This document shows positions 1 through 7,411 of a DNA stretch of 18,046 nt, piece after piece. The first letter of the stretch is position 1. Every line of letters begins with the position of its first letter. This DNA comes from CAKSNH01 sp964422725 (GTDB lineage: Bacteria; Bacillota; Clostridia; UBA1381), in NCBI GenBank assembly GCA_964422725.1, contig CAYRCC010000044.1:1-18046 (forward strand). The letters are read 5' to 3'. The translations under genes and the position numbers were made by a program. The notes below the pieces were generated by a model. That model made no database searches and was not told the origin of the DNA. It was given only the letters and a program-made list of their open reading frames with translations.

Positions 1-71
1 TATCGGGTTCGGGTAAATCCTTTACGGGTAAGGGCGAAATCGTAAACAATGTGCTGTCAGATGTTAAATAA
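1..71 (+). pseudogene. VirB4/TraE-type conjugation ATPase, N-terminal side (interrupted)
   Basis: The frame starting at base 3 reads SGSGKSFTGKGEIVNNVLSD and then leaves homology, ending at TAA 69-71 inside the inserted element. SGSGKSF is the Walker A motif of VirB4/TraE ATPases, which power the mating-pair (type IV secretion) apparatus of Gram-positive conjugative elements. The matching C-terminal half begins at 17077 in the same frame, so the gene was cut in codon S-D by an insertion at GA (60-61). Only the last 22 codons of this half are visible. Its start and upstream domains lie outside the window. A truncated product ending just after Walker A would lack Walker B and cannot be an active ATPase. 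Confidence 0.88.
58..62 (+). repeat. attL core direct repeat CAGAT
   Basis: CAGAT here and at 17075-17079 is the only short direct repeat that restores the virB4 frame when one copy is removed. The GA within it (60-61) is the inferred crossover dinucleotide. TnpX and TndX recombinases are known to use GA at their element ends. Confidence 0.8.
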
Positions 72-83
72 CGATAAGGAAGA
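62..83 (+). repeat. Left terminal inverted repeat of the IME
   Basis: TGTTAAAT (62-69) and ATAAGGAAGA (74-83) match the reverse complement of 17055-17076 at 19 of 22 positions, with three mismatches in the 4-base spacer. It starts directly after the GA crossover. This is the expected binding half-site for the element's serine recombinase. Confidence 0.85.
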
Positions 84-153
84 AAGGTAAAAATGTGTTA
101 TACAGCCGGATTAATACGATATTGCAAAAAATTAAATTTTGGAGGATTTTACA

Positions 154-537
154 ATGAAATCAATATTCGAACAAAACGGTGGAACATACACAAAAGTTGG
201 AGAGTATTACATTCCAGATGTAACTGTAACTGGCACAAACGGATATATAATCGGAAAATACGGACAGTTACGCAGAAAGTTTTTAAAAGAACATCATAAA
301 TCTTATTATTCATACTTGATTATAACGGGCAAAATATCCGAACATCTTGCAGAAATTGATAAAGCTTGCCATATCTGTTTGCAAGATATGATAACAAAAA
401 TGGCAGAACAAGAGGGTGTTACCGAAGAATTAAGAGCAACCGAGCAAATGACTTGGGTGCAGAAAATGAATAATATTCGCAACCGAGCAGAAGAAGTCGT
501 GTTGCGTGAATATGTGTACGGAGGTTTTGCGGAGTGA
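154..537 (+). CDS. tnpV: TnpV-family transposon-encoded protein
   Basis: 127 residues. The sequence has the recognisable TnpV pattern: a GTYTKVGEYYIPD start, IGKYGQLRRKFLKEH, an ISEHLAEIDKAC helix, KMAEQEGVTEELRATEQMTW and a closing MNNIRNRAEEVVLREYVYGG. TnpV is a small accessory protein carried by Tn4451-type elements; its biochemical role is not established. ATG 154 is preferred over an upstream TTG at 139 because GGAGG (141-145) sits 8 bases before it. It is the first gene inside the left end and is read in the same direction as the interrupted virB4. Its stop overlaps the GTG of the next frame by four bases (534-537). Confidence 0.88.
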   Translation: MKSIFEQNGGTYTKVGEYYIPDVTVTGTNGYIIGKYGQLRRKFLKEHHKSYYSYLIITGKISEHLAEIDKACHICLQDMITKMAEQEGVTEELRATEQMTWVQKMNNIRNRAEEVVLREYVYGGFAE

Positions 538-746
538 GAAAATTATCTATTATGGCAAGTACAGTTACAGTAAATGCTGCTCCCGTTCCGAGAGAATCAG
601 CACCATGTAATGCAACGGAACATCAAATCATAGTTGCGGAATGTTTTATCAGCGTAGTTTTAGACTATGTTAAAAATGGTATGGGATATGCCGATGCAAG
701 AGCCAAATCAAACCGTATATTCTTCAATGCTTGGCTTAACGGATAG
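534..746 (+). pseudogene. Unknown small protein, 5' part, ended by in-frame TAG
   Basis: Starts at GTG 534, overlapping the tnpV stop as GTGA, with GGAGG at 520-524 nine bases upstream. The 70 residues include a TVTVNAAPVPRESAPCNATE stretch and a predicted helical segment (HQIIVAECFISVVLDYVKNG). I do not recognise the family. The frame stays open straight past the TAG at 744-746 into the next entry, with nothing between but 22 sense codons, so this is probably one gene of about 183 residues broken by a nonsense codon (AAG to TAG would give NGKTSGYS). Independent small genes remain possible. Confidence 0.55.
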
Positions 747-812
747 ACAAGCGGTTACAGCTGTGGAGAACTAACATCTATTGCAAATAACGCAATTTTT
801 CAATATCGGGAT

Positions 813-1082
813 ATGTATTTAAGACCTGATTTCTACGTAGAAAACGAGGAAAAAGTTAGAGCTATAATAGCAGATGTTATCACGCAATGTTCAAACGGCG
901 AAATTGACTATACCACAGCAGAATTTAATGCGAGAGTGAAAATATATCAATCCGTCAATCCTGCATTTAATCCCGATGAAGAATTTGCAAAAGACACTTA
1001 CTACCGAGATATACCGGCGGTCGACAACAGCTTATTTACCATAGCAAGAAAACTGCTGATAAAAACTAAAGATAATCACTAA
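813..1082 (+). pseudogene. Unknown small protein, 3' part
   Basis: 89 residues from ATG 813, with no convincing ribosome site before it (only CGGGAT directly abutting). It is in frame with 534-746 and separated from it by TAG 744-746 plus 22 open codons. The sequence is acidic and helical (ENEEKVRAIIADVITQC, AEFNARVKIYQSVNPAFNP) and ends in a basic KLLIKTKDNH tail. No family recognised. The missing ribosome site and shared frame favour its being the C-terminal half of one interrupted gene. It is the last plus-strand gene before the convergent hairpins. Confidence 0.55.
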
Positions 1083-1088
1083 TTAAGC

Positions 1089-1124
1089 GAAGTCCCCTTG
1101 CCAAACAAACGGCAAGGGGACTTC
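1089..1124. terminator. Perfect 14-bp hairpin between convergent genes
   Basis: GAAGTCCCCTTGCC (1089-1102) pairs with GGCAAGGGGACTTC (1111-1124) around the loop AAACAAAC. It begins 7 bases after the plus-strand stop. The stem is GC-rich and perfect, but no run of T follows on either strand, so it is a weak fit to a standard intrinsic terminator and may instead protect transcript ends. Confidence 0.6.
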
Positions 1125-1155
1125 CTACTATATTGAGTTTATAACACTTAAACAA

Positions 1156-1185
1156 ATTCCCTTGCCATATTATTAGTAAGGGAAT
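1156..1185. terminator. Probable bidirectional terminator
   Basis: ATTCCCTT (1156-1163) pairs with AAGGGAAT (1178-1185). The plus strand continues ATTTTATT and the minus strand TTTGTTTAAG, so it can serve both the plus-strand genes ending at 1082 and the minus-strand SIR2 gene ending at 1215. Confidence 0.55.
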
Positions 1186-1214
1186 ATTTTATTGCCTATC
1201 ATTTGAACTTATTA

Positions 1215-3539
1215 TTATATTTTTCCGAAATTTACAGATATAGAGTTAGCGATTTCGTTCAAATGCTTTTGATATTTTTTAGTGTACCATAAAATACCAT
1301 CATTATTATCAAGAACTTCATCAATCCATTTTTTAGCCTGTTCGATATACTGTGAATCCCCATCTATTTCAAAAATCTCAATGGCAAATTCTGCAAAACG
1401 GTTGGCATGATAAGTTTTTCTTTTATCATTCTTATAGCACTCCGATAATATCTCCATTGCTTCAGCTCTTTTTTGTTTACCAGTGGCATTTCTTTCACCT
1501 CTGTTAGCTTCAAACAAAATAATTGCACTAGTATTTCTAATGCTGAAATTATTAGGCTTTTGTCGCAATGCTTTATCTATATCTGAAAAGGCTTCTTTAA
1601 ACTGTTTTAAATACGCTCTACAAAGTGCCCATTGTTGTAATGTATATGGATTAGGTTCATAGTCATATAATTTATCATATATTTCATTTGCTTTTTCTTC
1701 GAAAAGAGAATGAAATAATTTTGCATCATATGCGCTACGCTTAAATAAATTATATCTATATATTTTAAAAGCAGGTACTCTTTCGAGAAAATTATTTACA
1801 ACATTTGAATATGCCTGCTTCAAACTTCTGTCTTCTGTAAGAGATTTCTTGCAATGATATAAGAATAGTTTTGATCTAATATCATAATAATCTTGGTCAT
1901 CATCACATGAGTCGACCGAAATATCTAATTCTCTCATTAAACCATTAGCTTCATTAACATATCTTTGCGTATCTTCGTAAGATTGGCAATCAAAATATGA
2001 AAACAGAATATCTGTCGACAATGCTGAGTTATTTCCTGATAGATAGCACGAAAGTGCAACTGTTTCAAATGCTTGCGAGCTTCGCTCTAGAACCTTTAAA
2101 AGCAAACTCTTTATTCTTTCATAACCCAAAGGATTAGCAATGTTCTTTAACATCATTTCTAATATTGAAAACTTTTCGTTGTCGCTGTCCTTGTAATTAA
2201 ATGTAGCATTTCTGATTTTTGAGTCTATAGAATTATAAAACCTGCGAGCTTGCTCTTGTGTAAAGTCCTCAATAAAAAAATGTTGTATTGGCACATTTTC
2301 CAACAAATGCTTAGATGCTTCATATGTATAATCAGTTACTGTAGCAATTGTAGACACATTATTCGCTTCCGCTAAAAGTTTATATGCAATTAAATCCTCT
2401 TCGCAATTATCCACAAAAATAATTGCTTCCGTTTCCGATAGACTTCTCAAAATATACTTACTTTTTTCTATAGTTAAATCTTGAATAAACAATTTATTCT
2501 TGTGATTGATTTTTAATGCGAGTTGCATTAAAGCTGTCGTTTTTCCCGAAAAATCTGTACCTACAATAATTACATTTTTATTACTTAAATGTTTGTTATA
2601 CACATCATTAACAATATCTAATTCAACTGCTTGCTTTGACAAAACAGAATACCATTGTGTTAAACCTTTAATATAAAAATCATTTGCTGGCACTGCAGGC
2701 ACTTGGTTAATAGAAGGTATAAAGAACTTTTTTAGATTAGAATTGTTTTTTATATCATTAGATTCTGAAAGAGTTTGCTGTTCTTCTATATTATCAGCAA
2801 TCCAGTTAAACAATTCGTTTGTATCTCCAATAATTATATTACAACCGAGTCCTTTAAATAGTTTAATTTGTTTTTCATCGTTCGGCATACATTGTATCCA
2901 AATGTCCTGCGTGCCATAAGACATTAATTTTTTTACTATCTTTAATACTCCGCTATCATGAAATCCATAACCCCAGAATAATACCGGGGAATTTTTCATT
3001 TTTACGGTTGCAGTTTGAAATAAATCGCTGTTTGCTCTATCCGCTATTGCTAACTCAAATTTTCCAAAATATAATTTGTTCTCATTATTGGTTACTTCCC
3101 CGTGTAAAGGTATATAGCAAATTTCAGCCTGATTTCTTCTTGCAGCCCCGTAGTATGTAATACTATTTAAATAGTATCTTGTATCAGCTTCTACGACTAA
3201 ATGAATAATATTATCAATGTTGGTTGTTATATAGGACAACAAATTAATTTTATTTAGCAGCAAATATTTAGAGTTAATTTTATCAACATGAAACTTTTGC
3301 CTTAAAAAATCCTGTAAATCATCCCCATCAGCTAAAGCACATAATGCTTCTAGATCATTACCAAAAGTGTCATATGAAAGGTTAAACTTTTCACATAATT
3401 CTACACAGAGCTCGGATACAATCGGTAAAGAAATTCCATCTTCATTTGGCAAACACGAAAAACCTGCACCAGTAAATAAATTAATTCCTGTTGACAGTTT
3501 TTCTTTTAGTAAATCTTCTCTATCTATTTGTATATTCAT
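1215..3539 (-). CDS. SIR2-domain NTPase with TPR C-terminus (STAND/Avs5-like defence protein)
   Basis: 774 residues. The N-terminal SIR2 domain (about 15-245) has GAGFS (24-28), TTNID (105-109), the catalytic-type LHG (His146) and WGYGFHDSG (189-197), so its NAD-consuming site looks intact. A P-loop NTPase follows: Walker A GTDFSGKT (327-334) and Walker B IIFVD (373-377). The C-terminus (about 560-760) is helical with TPR-like repeats (YTLQQWALCRAYLKQFKEAF). In this architecture the repeats are thought to sense a phage component, the NTPase to oligomerise, and SIR2 to deplete NAD+. ATG 3539 has AAGGAG just upstream. It lies 35 bases after the YhcG gene on the same strand, so the two are probably cotranscribed. 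Avs5 versus another SIR2-STAND subgroup cannot be settled by eye. Confidence 0.82.
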   Translation of the reverse strand: MNIQIDREDLLKEKLSTGINLFTGAGFSCLPNEDGISLPIVSELCVELCEKFNLSYDTFGNDLEALCALADGDDLQDFLRQKFHVDKINSKYLLLNKINLLSYITTNIDNIIHLVVEADTRYYLNSITYYGAARRNQAEICYIPLHGEVTNNENKLYFGKFELAIADRANSDLFQTATVKMKNSPVLFWGYGFHDSGVLKIVKKLMSYGTQDIWIQCMPNDEKQIKLFKGLGCNIIIGDTNELFNWIADNIEEQQTLSESNDIKNNSNLKKFFIPSINQVPAVPANDFYIKGLTQWYSVLSKQAVELDIVNDVYNKHLSNKNVIIVGTDFSGKTTALMQLALKINHKNKLFIQDLTIEKSKYILRSLSETEAIIFVDNCEEDLIAYKLLAEANNVSTIATVTDYTYEASKHLLENVPIQHFFIEDFTQEQARRFYNSIDSKIRNATFNYKDSDNEKFSILEMMLKNIANPLGYERIKSLLLKVLERSSQAFETVALSCYLSGNNSALSTDILFSYFDCQSYEDTQRYVNEANGLMRELDISVDSCDDDQDYYDIRSKLFLYHCKKSLTEDRSLKQAYSNVVNNFLERVPAFKIYRYNLFKRSAYDAKLFHSLFEEKANEIYDKLYDYEPNPYTLQQWALCRAYLKQFKEAFSDIDKALRQKPNNFSIRNTSAIILFEANRGERNATGKQKRAEAMEILSECYKNDKRKTYHANRFAEFAIEIFEIDGDSQYIEQAKKWIDEVLDNNDGILWYTKKYQKHLNEIANSISVNFGKI

Positions 3540-3574
3540 AATATTTCTCCTTTATTTCAAAATATTTCCTATAG

Positions 3575-4645
3575 TTATTTATCATCTTTTTCCTGTTGTT
3601 GCAAATAAAACATAGCTTTTTGTGTTTCGATTTCAGCACGAAGTTCTTCTTCGGTGGGGAGATATAATTTATATTTGCTCGCAAAAAGCTGTTCGTTTCC
3701 GCGCAATACAGAATATCTTGCAATATCTTCATCTGTATCGGAACAAAGAACAATACCAATTGTAGGGTTATCGCCCTCGTTACGTTTCATTTCATCATAC
3801 ATTCTGATATACATATCCATCTGTCCAACATCTTGGTGTGTGATTTTGCTTGTTTTTAAATCAATTAAAACAAAGCATTTTAGGATATAATTATAAAATA
3901 CGAGGTCAATGTAATAATCCTGCTTTTCGGTATGAATGTGCTGTTGCCTTGCAACAAACGCATAACCTTTACCAAGCTCCATAAGAAATTTTTGCAAATT
4001 TGAAATAATATTTTTTTCCAATTCACTTTCGGTAAATGAAGAATCCGGTGACATTCCCAAAAATTCTGCTACAACAGGATTTTTAATGAATTCCAATTTA
4101 TCGCTATCATAGCTGCTTGTTAAAGTTTTCATTTCAGATTCAACCAAGCTTTTGTTTTGTGATTTTAATAAACGATCATAATACTGCGATGAAATATTCC
4201 TTTGAAGTGTTCGGACACTCCAAGTTTGTTCTATTGCTTCTTTTGTGTACCATTTACGAGCTTCATCGTCGTGAACCTGCAACAACGCACGATAATGAGT
4301 CCACGAAAGTAATGGAACAGATTTTCCACTCGCCGAGTGGAAAATCTCAGGAAATGTTTTATAAAACGAATAAAAGCTGTATAAATTTGTTTTTGTAAAA
4401 CCTTTTCCATAAATTTCCGAAAGCTTTTTTGAAAGCTGTTTTATAATTCCACTTCCGTATTCTGCACGATTTTCGCCTTTTAATTCTTCCTCGGCAATAC
4501 GATAGCCGATTAGCCAATTTCGCTGAACAAGTGCATAGTTGACCGCCTGATATGCTTGTTGTTGCGAAGCGTCAATTATTCCACGCATATCACACAAAAT
4601 ATCATCGGTTTTTACATATTTTATTAAATCATTTTTTATACCCAA
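3575..4645 (-). CDS. YhcG-family (DUF1016) PD-(D/E)XK nuclease
   Basis: 356 residues, a full-length YhcG-type protein. The N-terminal DUF1016 helical domain (about 20-165) contains the family pattern NWLIGYRIAEEE, YGSGIIKQLSKKLSEIYGKG and LSWTHYRALLQV. The C-terminal nuclease fold has DYYIDLVFYN (Asp247) and VLIDLKTSK (Asp262, Lys264), the D…(D/E)xK signature with Asp in place of the commoner Glu. These proteins occur in defence islands, often near restriction-modification genes; the substrate is not settled. The start is TTG 4645, which has AAGGAG nine bases upstream; no in-frame ATG is better placed. The gene precedes the SIR2 gene, suggesting a two-gene defence module, although no methyltransferase is present. 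Confidence 0.85.
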   Translation of the reverse strand: MGIKNDLIKYVKTDDILCDMRGIIDASQQQAYQAVNYALVQRNWLIGYRIAEEELKGENRAEYGSGIIKQLSKKLSEIYGKGFTKTNLYSFYSFYKTFPEIFHSASGKSVPLLSWTHYRALLQVHDDEARKWYTKEAIEQTWSVRTLQRNISSQYYDRLLKSQNKSLVESEMKTLTSSYDSDKLEFIKNPVVAEFLGMSPDSSFTESELEKNIISNLQKFLMELGKGYAFVARQQHIHTEKQDYYIDLVFYNYILKCFVLIDLKTSKITHQDVGQMDMYIRMYDEMKRNEGDNPTIGIVLCSDTDEDIARYSVLRGNEQLFASKYKLYLPTEEELRAEIETQKAMFYLQQQEKDDK

Positions 4646-4706
4646 TATATTTCTCTCCTTGCTTTTGAAATGATTTTTGTGTAATTATAATTATTGTATC
4701 ACATTA

Positions 4707-5038
4707 TTATAGGTTTTGTACATCTTTTTTAAAATCATCAATTATTTTAAGAAAATCTGTTTCTGGAATGCTTACATACATTCTTTGTGCATATTCATTT
4801 AAAAACTTTTGAACCTTTCTATACGATAAACCACATACACCAATAATCAATAACCTATGTTTTATTCTTATTTTTTTGTCGTTAGCTTCTTTACAAGATA
4901 TTCTAAAAAACAATGTATCATATCTTGCGTATATTGCCATAAAATAAGCAACAGGTGTATACAAGAAAGAAAACACTATAGGTGTAAAGAAAGCAACAAG
5001 ATAATCTATAATACCATGCTCAGCATATGTAGCTATTG
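4707..5038 (-). pseudogene. Polytopic membrane protein, 3' part (different frame)
   Basis: This is the downstream portion of the gene starting at 5562. The first in-frame ATG is 4976, but the frame is open from the A-run near 5040 and continues the membrane protein (AIATYAEHGIIDYLVAFFTP, then FSFLYTPVAYFMAIY). After that last membrane segment comes a basic cytoplasmic tail of about 60 residues (KIRIKHRLLIIGVCGLSYRK…FKKDVQNL). It is entered from the preceding frame by a -1 shift at A AAA AAG (5045-5039 on the minus strand). No ribosome site precedes ATG 4976, so independent translation is unlikely. Family not recognised. Confidence 0.6.
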
Positions 5039-5562
5039 CTTTTTTATTGTGAAATATAACATTACCATACTGATAATAACAATAAATCCATCTATCACTT
5101 TTTTTGTAGACTTGTATTCTGTTTTTGTTTCAGCCATTACCTGTAGTGCATATAGCACAAACAAGCTTAATTGCAACAACAGTTCCGTTATCAACGAAAA
5201 TGTAAATGTGTTAATAATAAACTCTACTATGATTGCAAACTTAAAATTGTTAATTATAATGCTTGAAAAATATTCTTCATTTACCGTTTTATTTGTCGCA
5301 CCATAGCAGATCGGAATACCTGCAAACAATACCCATATCACAATATCCTTTATGTAAATCCAATTCCAAAAAGAACATAGGGATAAAATGCCCACAAAAA
5401 GTCCCGCATATAATAACATTATTAAAAATGGAATAGATAGCTTTTTTGTACAAGCACATTTAATCAAATCAAAAACTGCCGAGCGACATTTAGGCTTAAC
5501 TAAGCAATAATTAGCAAGTATATACCTAATGCCAATTCTCTGGTCGAAAAAATATCAAGCAT
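5033..5562 (-). pseudogene. Polytopic membrane protein, 5' part with frameshift
   Basis: A good start lies at ATG 5562 (GAGGGG about 9 bases upstream) and reads MLDIFSTRELALGIYLLIIA before TAG 5502-5500. The protein resumes in the -1 frame (LVKPKCRSAVFDLIKCACTK…), which runs to TAG near 5033. Recombined, it is a membrane protein with hydrophobic segments IPFLIMLLYAGLFVGILSL, DIVIWVLFAGIPICYGA, FAIIVEFIINTFTFSLI and VIDGFIVIISMVMLYFTI. A second -1 shift near 5040 would add the 3' part (4707-5038), for about 280 residues in all. A caller that ignores the first break would start at TTG 5467. It is the last gene of the TIR/SPFH operon, 36 bases after the CFI-box gene. Function unknown. Confidence 0.62.
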
Positions 5563-5598
5563 TTTGACAATCCCCTCACTTCCTTACTCTTGCATTAA

Positions 5599-6369
5599 TT
5601 ACCAATTTCTATCCTGATAAGGTGTATCTTCAACGCCATTTTCCTGCAATTTGGATACCATCCTATCAAGAGTGCCTTTCCACATTTTCTTAAACCAAGA
5701 TGTATTTCCAAACCATTTTACAAGGGTAGGGCTGATAGCGTAATATGTACGAATAAATGCTCTGCCTAACGTCGTTTCTGCAAGGATGTTATCTCTAAAA
5801 CGGCGAAGTGTCCATACTTGTGGACAATCATAAGAACCATAAACACAGGTAGCAACATAGCAACCATCGCTAGAACTGTTAGGAGTATTCGATGAATTGG
5901 GGATTTCAACCTTTTCAGGTTTGGGAGGTGTGTAATCAAAGTCGTATTTTTTTATTACCTCAAGATATAGATCGCCTGGTTTGACTTCAATTCCTTCAGC
6001 AATTCTTTCTTTCAACAAAGGAACTATAATATTCATCGTTATTTCTTCATCCTCGCTATAAACTGAACATAGTTTATCACAAAGAGTTTTCTTGATTCCT
6101 GCTGAAGCTATAGTAGCACTTAAAAATTGTCCTGCAAAATTCATTCTAACGGATTGGTCAATTCCATCCATCCACGAATTTGCACCGTCAAATAAAAGCT
6201 TTGATATATTCTTTGACTTTTCACAAACTTCTAAAATTGCGTTCTTTTTCTCTACTTTATCAACTATGTGAGTTTTTATTAAATCTAAAGTGATTTCAAT
6301 ACAATTATTTACAGAAGTAGCAGCAGTAGGAATATCAGCTATTTTACAACCCATTGATTTGAAATACAC
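5599..6369 (-). pseudogene. CFI-box C-terminal protein, 3' part after in-frame TAG
   Basis: The open frame continues directly past TAG 6375-6373 of the preceding entry; GTG 6369 is only the first possible restart and has no suitably spaced ribosome site. It contains a helical middle (about 130 residues), a proline-rich linker (YTPPKPEKVEIPNSSNTPNS) and the cysteine-containing CFI-box motif CYVATCVYG followed by PQVWTLRRFRD and AFIRTYYAISP. The CFI-box is a short C-terminal domain found on otherwise varied proteins, often behind zinc ribbons. Its role is not known to me. Read through the TAG, the gene would encode about 354 residues with the CFI-box near 265-310. Confidence 0.72.
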
Positions 6370-6372
6370 AGA

Positions 6373-6663
6373 CTAAAAATTCGCTTCCCAGCTTGTCGGG
6401 TCCTTTATGAGTATCATATCATAATATTTAGCTGCATTCTCATTGTTTTCTGTATCCTTTGCTCTACGTGCAAGTTGATATAAATTTTCCAATTCATCTG
6501 AACTATCAACTTTTACTGTACCTGTAACTTCAACAGTACCTTCAACCATCATTTTCTTTGCTTCTTCTACGGAATATTTACACCCACAGCTTTGACATAC
6601 GAATACGCCATCTTGTTTTATTAAATCATTGTTTCCGCACATTTCGCATTTTAATTGTTTCAT
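6373..6663 (-). pseudogene. Zinc-ribbon/TPR N-terminus of the CFI-box protein
   Basis: ATG 6663 has GGAGG (6676-6672) eight bases upstream, so it is preferred over TTG 6678. The 96 residues carry a zinc ribbon (CEMCGNND…CQSCGCKY), a VEEAKKMM helix and a TPR-like ENLYQLARRAKDTENNENAA. The frame meets TAG at 6375-6373 after SWEANF and is open on both sides, so one TAT/TAC-to-TAG change explains the break (SWEANFY-SVYFKSM). The zinc ribbon resembles the one heading the TIR gene of the same operon, suggesting related targeting. It lies 34 bases after the upstream membrane-protein gene. Confidence 0.75.
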
Positions 6664-6697
6664 TTGTATATCCTCCAATTGTATTTAAGAATTTATT

Positions 6698-7399
6698 CTA
6701 TTTCAAAACCTTACATTTTTTATTTCTACCATCAATCAAGTCAAGTAACCCGTCAGCTACAGATTTAGCCAATTCCAAATCTTCTGCTTTAATCGCTTGT
6801 GTAAAGAATATAAATTCGCTCTGTATCTGTCCTTCAATATCAGCCAATGCTTCATTTGACATTGGGTCAGAATATCTTATTGCCTCATATACCTTTTTAG
6901 CCTCTGTTTTCAGTTCAGCAGTTTTACTGCTTGTCATCAAATGTTCCGCATCTGCTGTAAGTAATTTAATAAACTGTGTCTGCACCTTGATTTTCTCGTC
7001 GATTTCATTTACAACATCTGATGCAACAGTTGCCTTTATAACACTGATAGCGGAGAATGCAAGAACCAACAAACAAGCGATAATGCCTATCCAGTAAGGA
7101 ATAACCGGAACTGCCATACAAATAGTTCCTACAACAAGCATTACTGCAAGACCTGTGTAGCTTACAGAAATCAATGGAATATTATAAAACATTTTCTTCA
7201 AATTTTCTGCCTTAAATGCTTTATAAGCACATCCAAGTTGTCCTATGAGCGCAAGGGTTATAAATATATATCCTGCCCAAAACGCACCGGTAAATTTGCT
7301 TACACCTGCAATTTCGTTAGGTGTTACAAATGCTATAACATTAAATACCGCTAAGGCAATCAACCAACAAATACCGTAATAATTAAAAGTTTTTTTCAT
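6698..7399 (-). CDS. Four-helix membrane protein of the TIR/SPFH operon
   Basis: 233 residues. Four hydrophobic segments are visible: YGICWLIALAVFNVIAFV, AFWAGYIFITLALIGQLG, LISVSYTGLAVMLVVGTI and YWIGIIACLLVLAFSAISVI. A charged, helical cytoplasmic tail of about 110 residues follows (KIKVQTQFIKLLTADAEHL…AIKAEDLELAKSVADGLL). ATG 7399 has AGGAGG 8 bases upstream, overlapping the end of the SPFH gene. Family and function are not recognised. Its place directly after an SPFH scaffold gene suggests that it works in the same membrane complex. The reading frame is intact. Confidence 0.8.
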   Translation of the reverse strand: MKKTFNYYGICWLIALAVFNVIAFVTPNEIAGVSKFTGAFWAGYIFITLALIGQLGCAYKAFKAENLKKMFYNIPLISVSYTGLAVMLVVGTICMAVPVIPYWIGIIACLLVLAFSAISVIKATVASDVVNEIDEKIKVQTQFIKLLTADAEHLMTSSKTAELKTEAKKVYEAIRYSDPMSNEALADIEGQIQSEFIFFTQAIKAEDLELAKSVADGLLDLIDGRNKKCKVLK

Positions 7400-7411
7400 T
7401 TACAACACCTC

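Noticed and set aside
93..299. 68-codon frame overlapping tnpV
   Set aside because: Overlaps tnpV in another frame, with no domain; the AAGGAAGAAAGG before it belongs to the terminal repeat region.
1089..1124. An att site or IS end suggested by the perfect 14-bp inverted repeat
   Set aside because: No second copy, no direct repeat around it and no transposase nearby; its place between convergent genes fits a transcript-end hairpin.
6558..7097. 179-codon plus-strand frame opposite the four-helix membrane gene
   Set aside because: Antisense shadow; the minus strand has strong ribosome sites and clear membrane segments.
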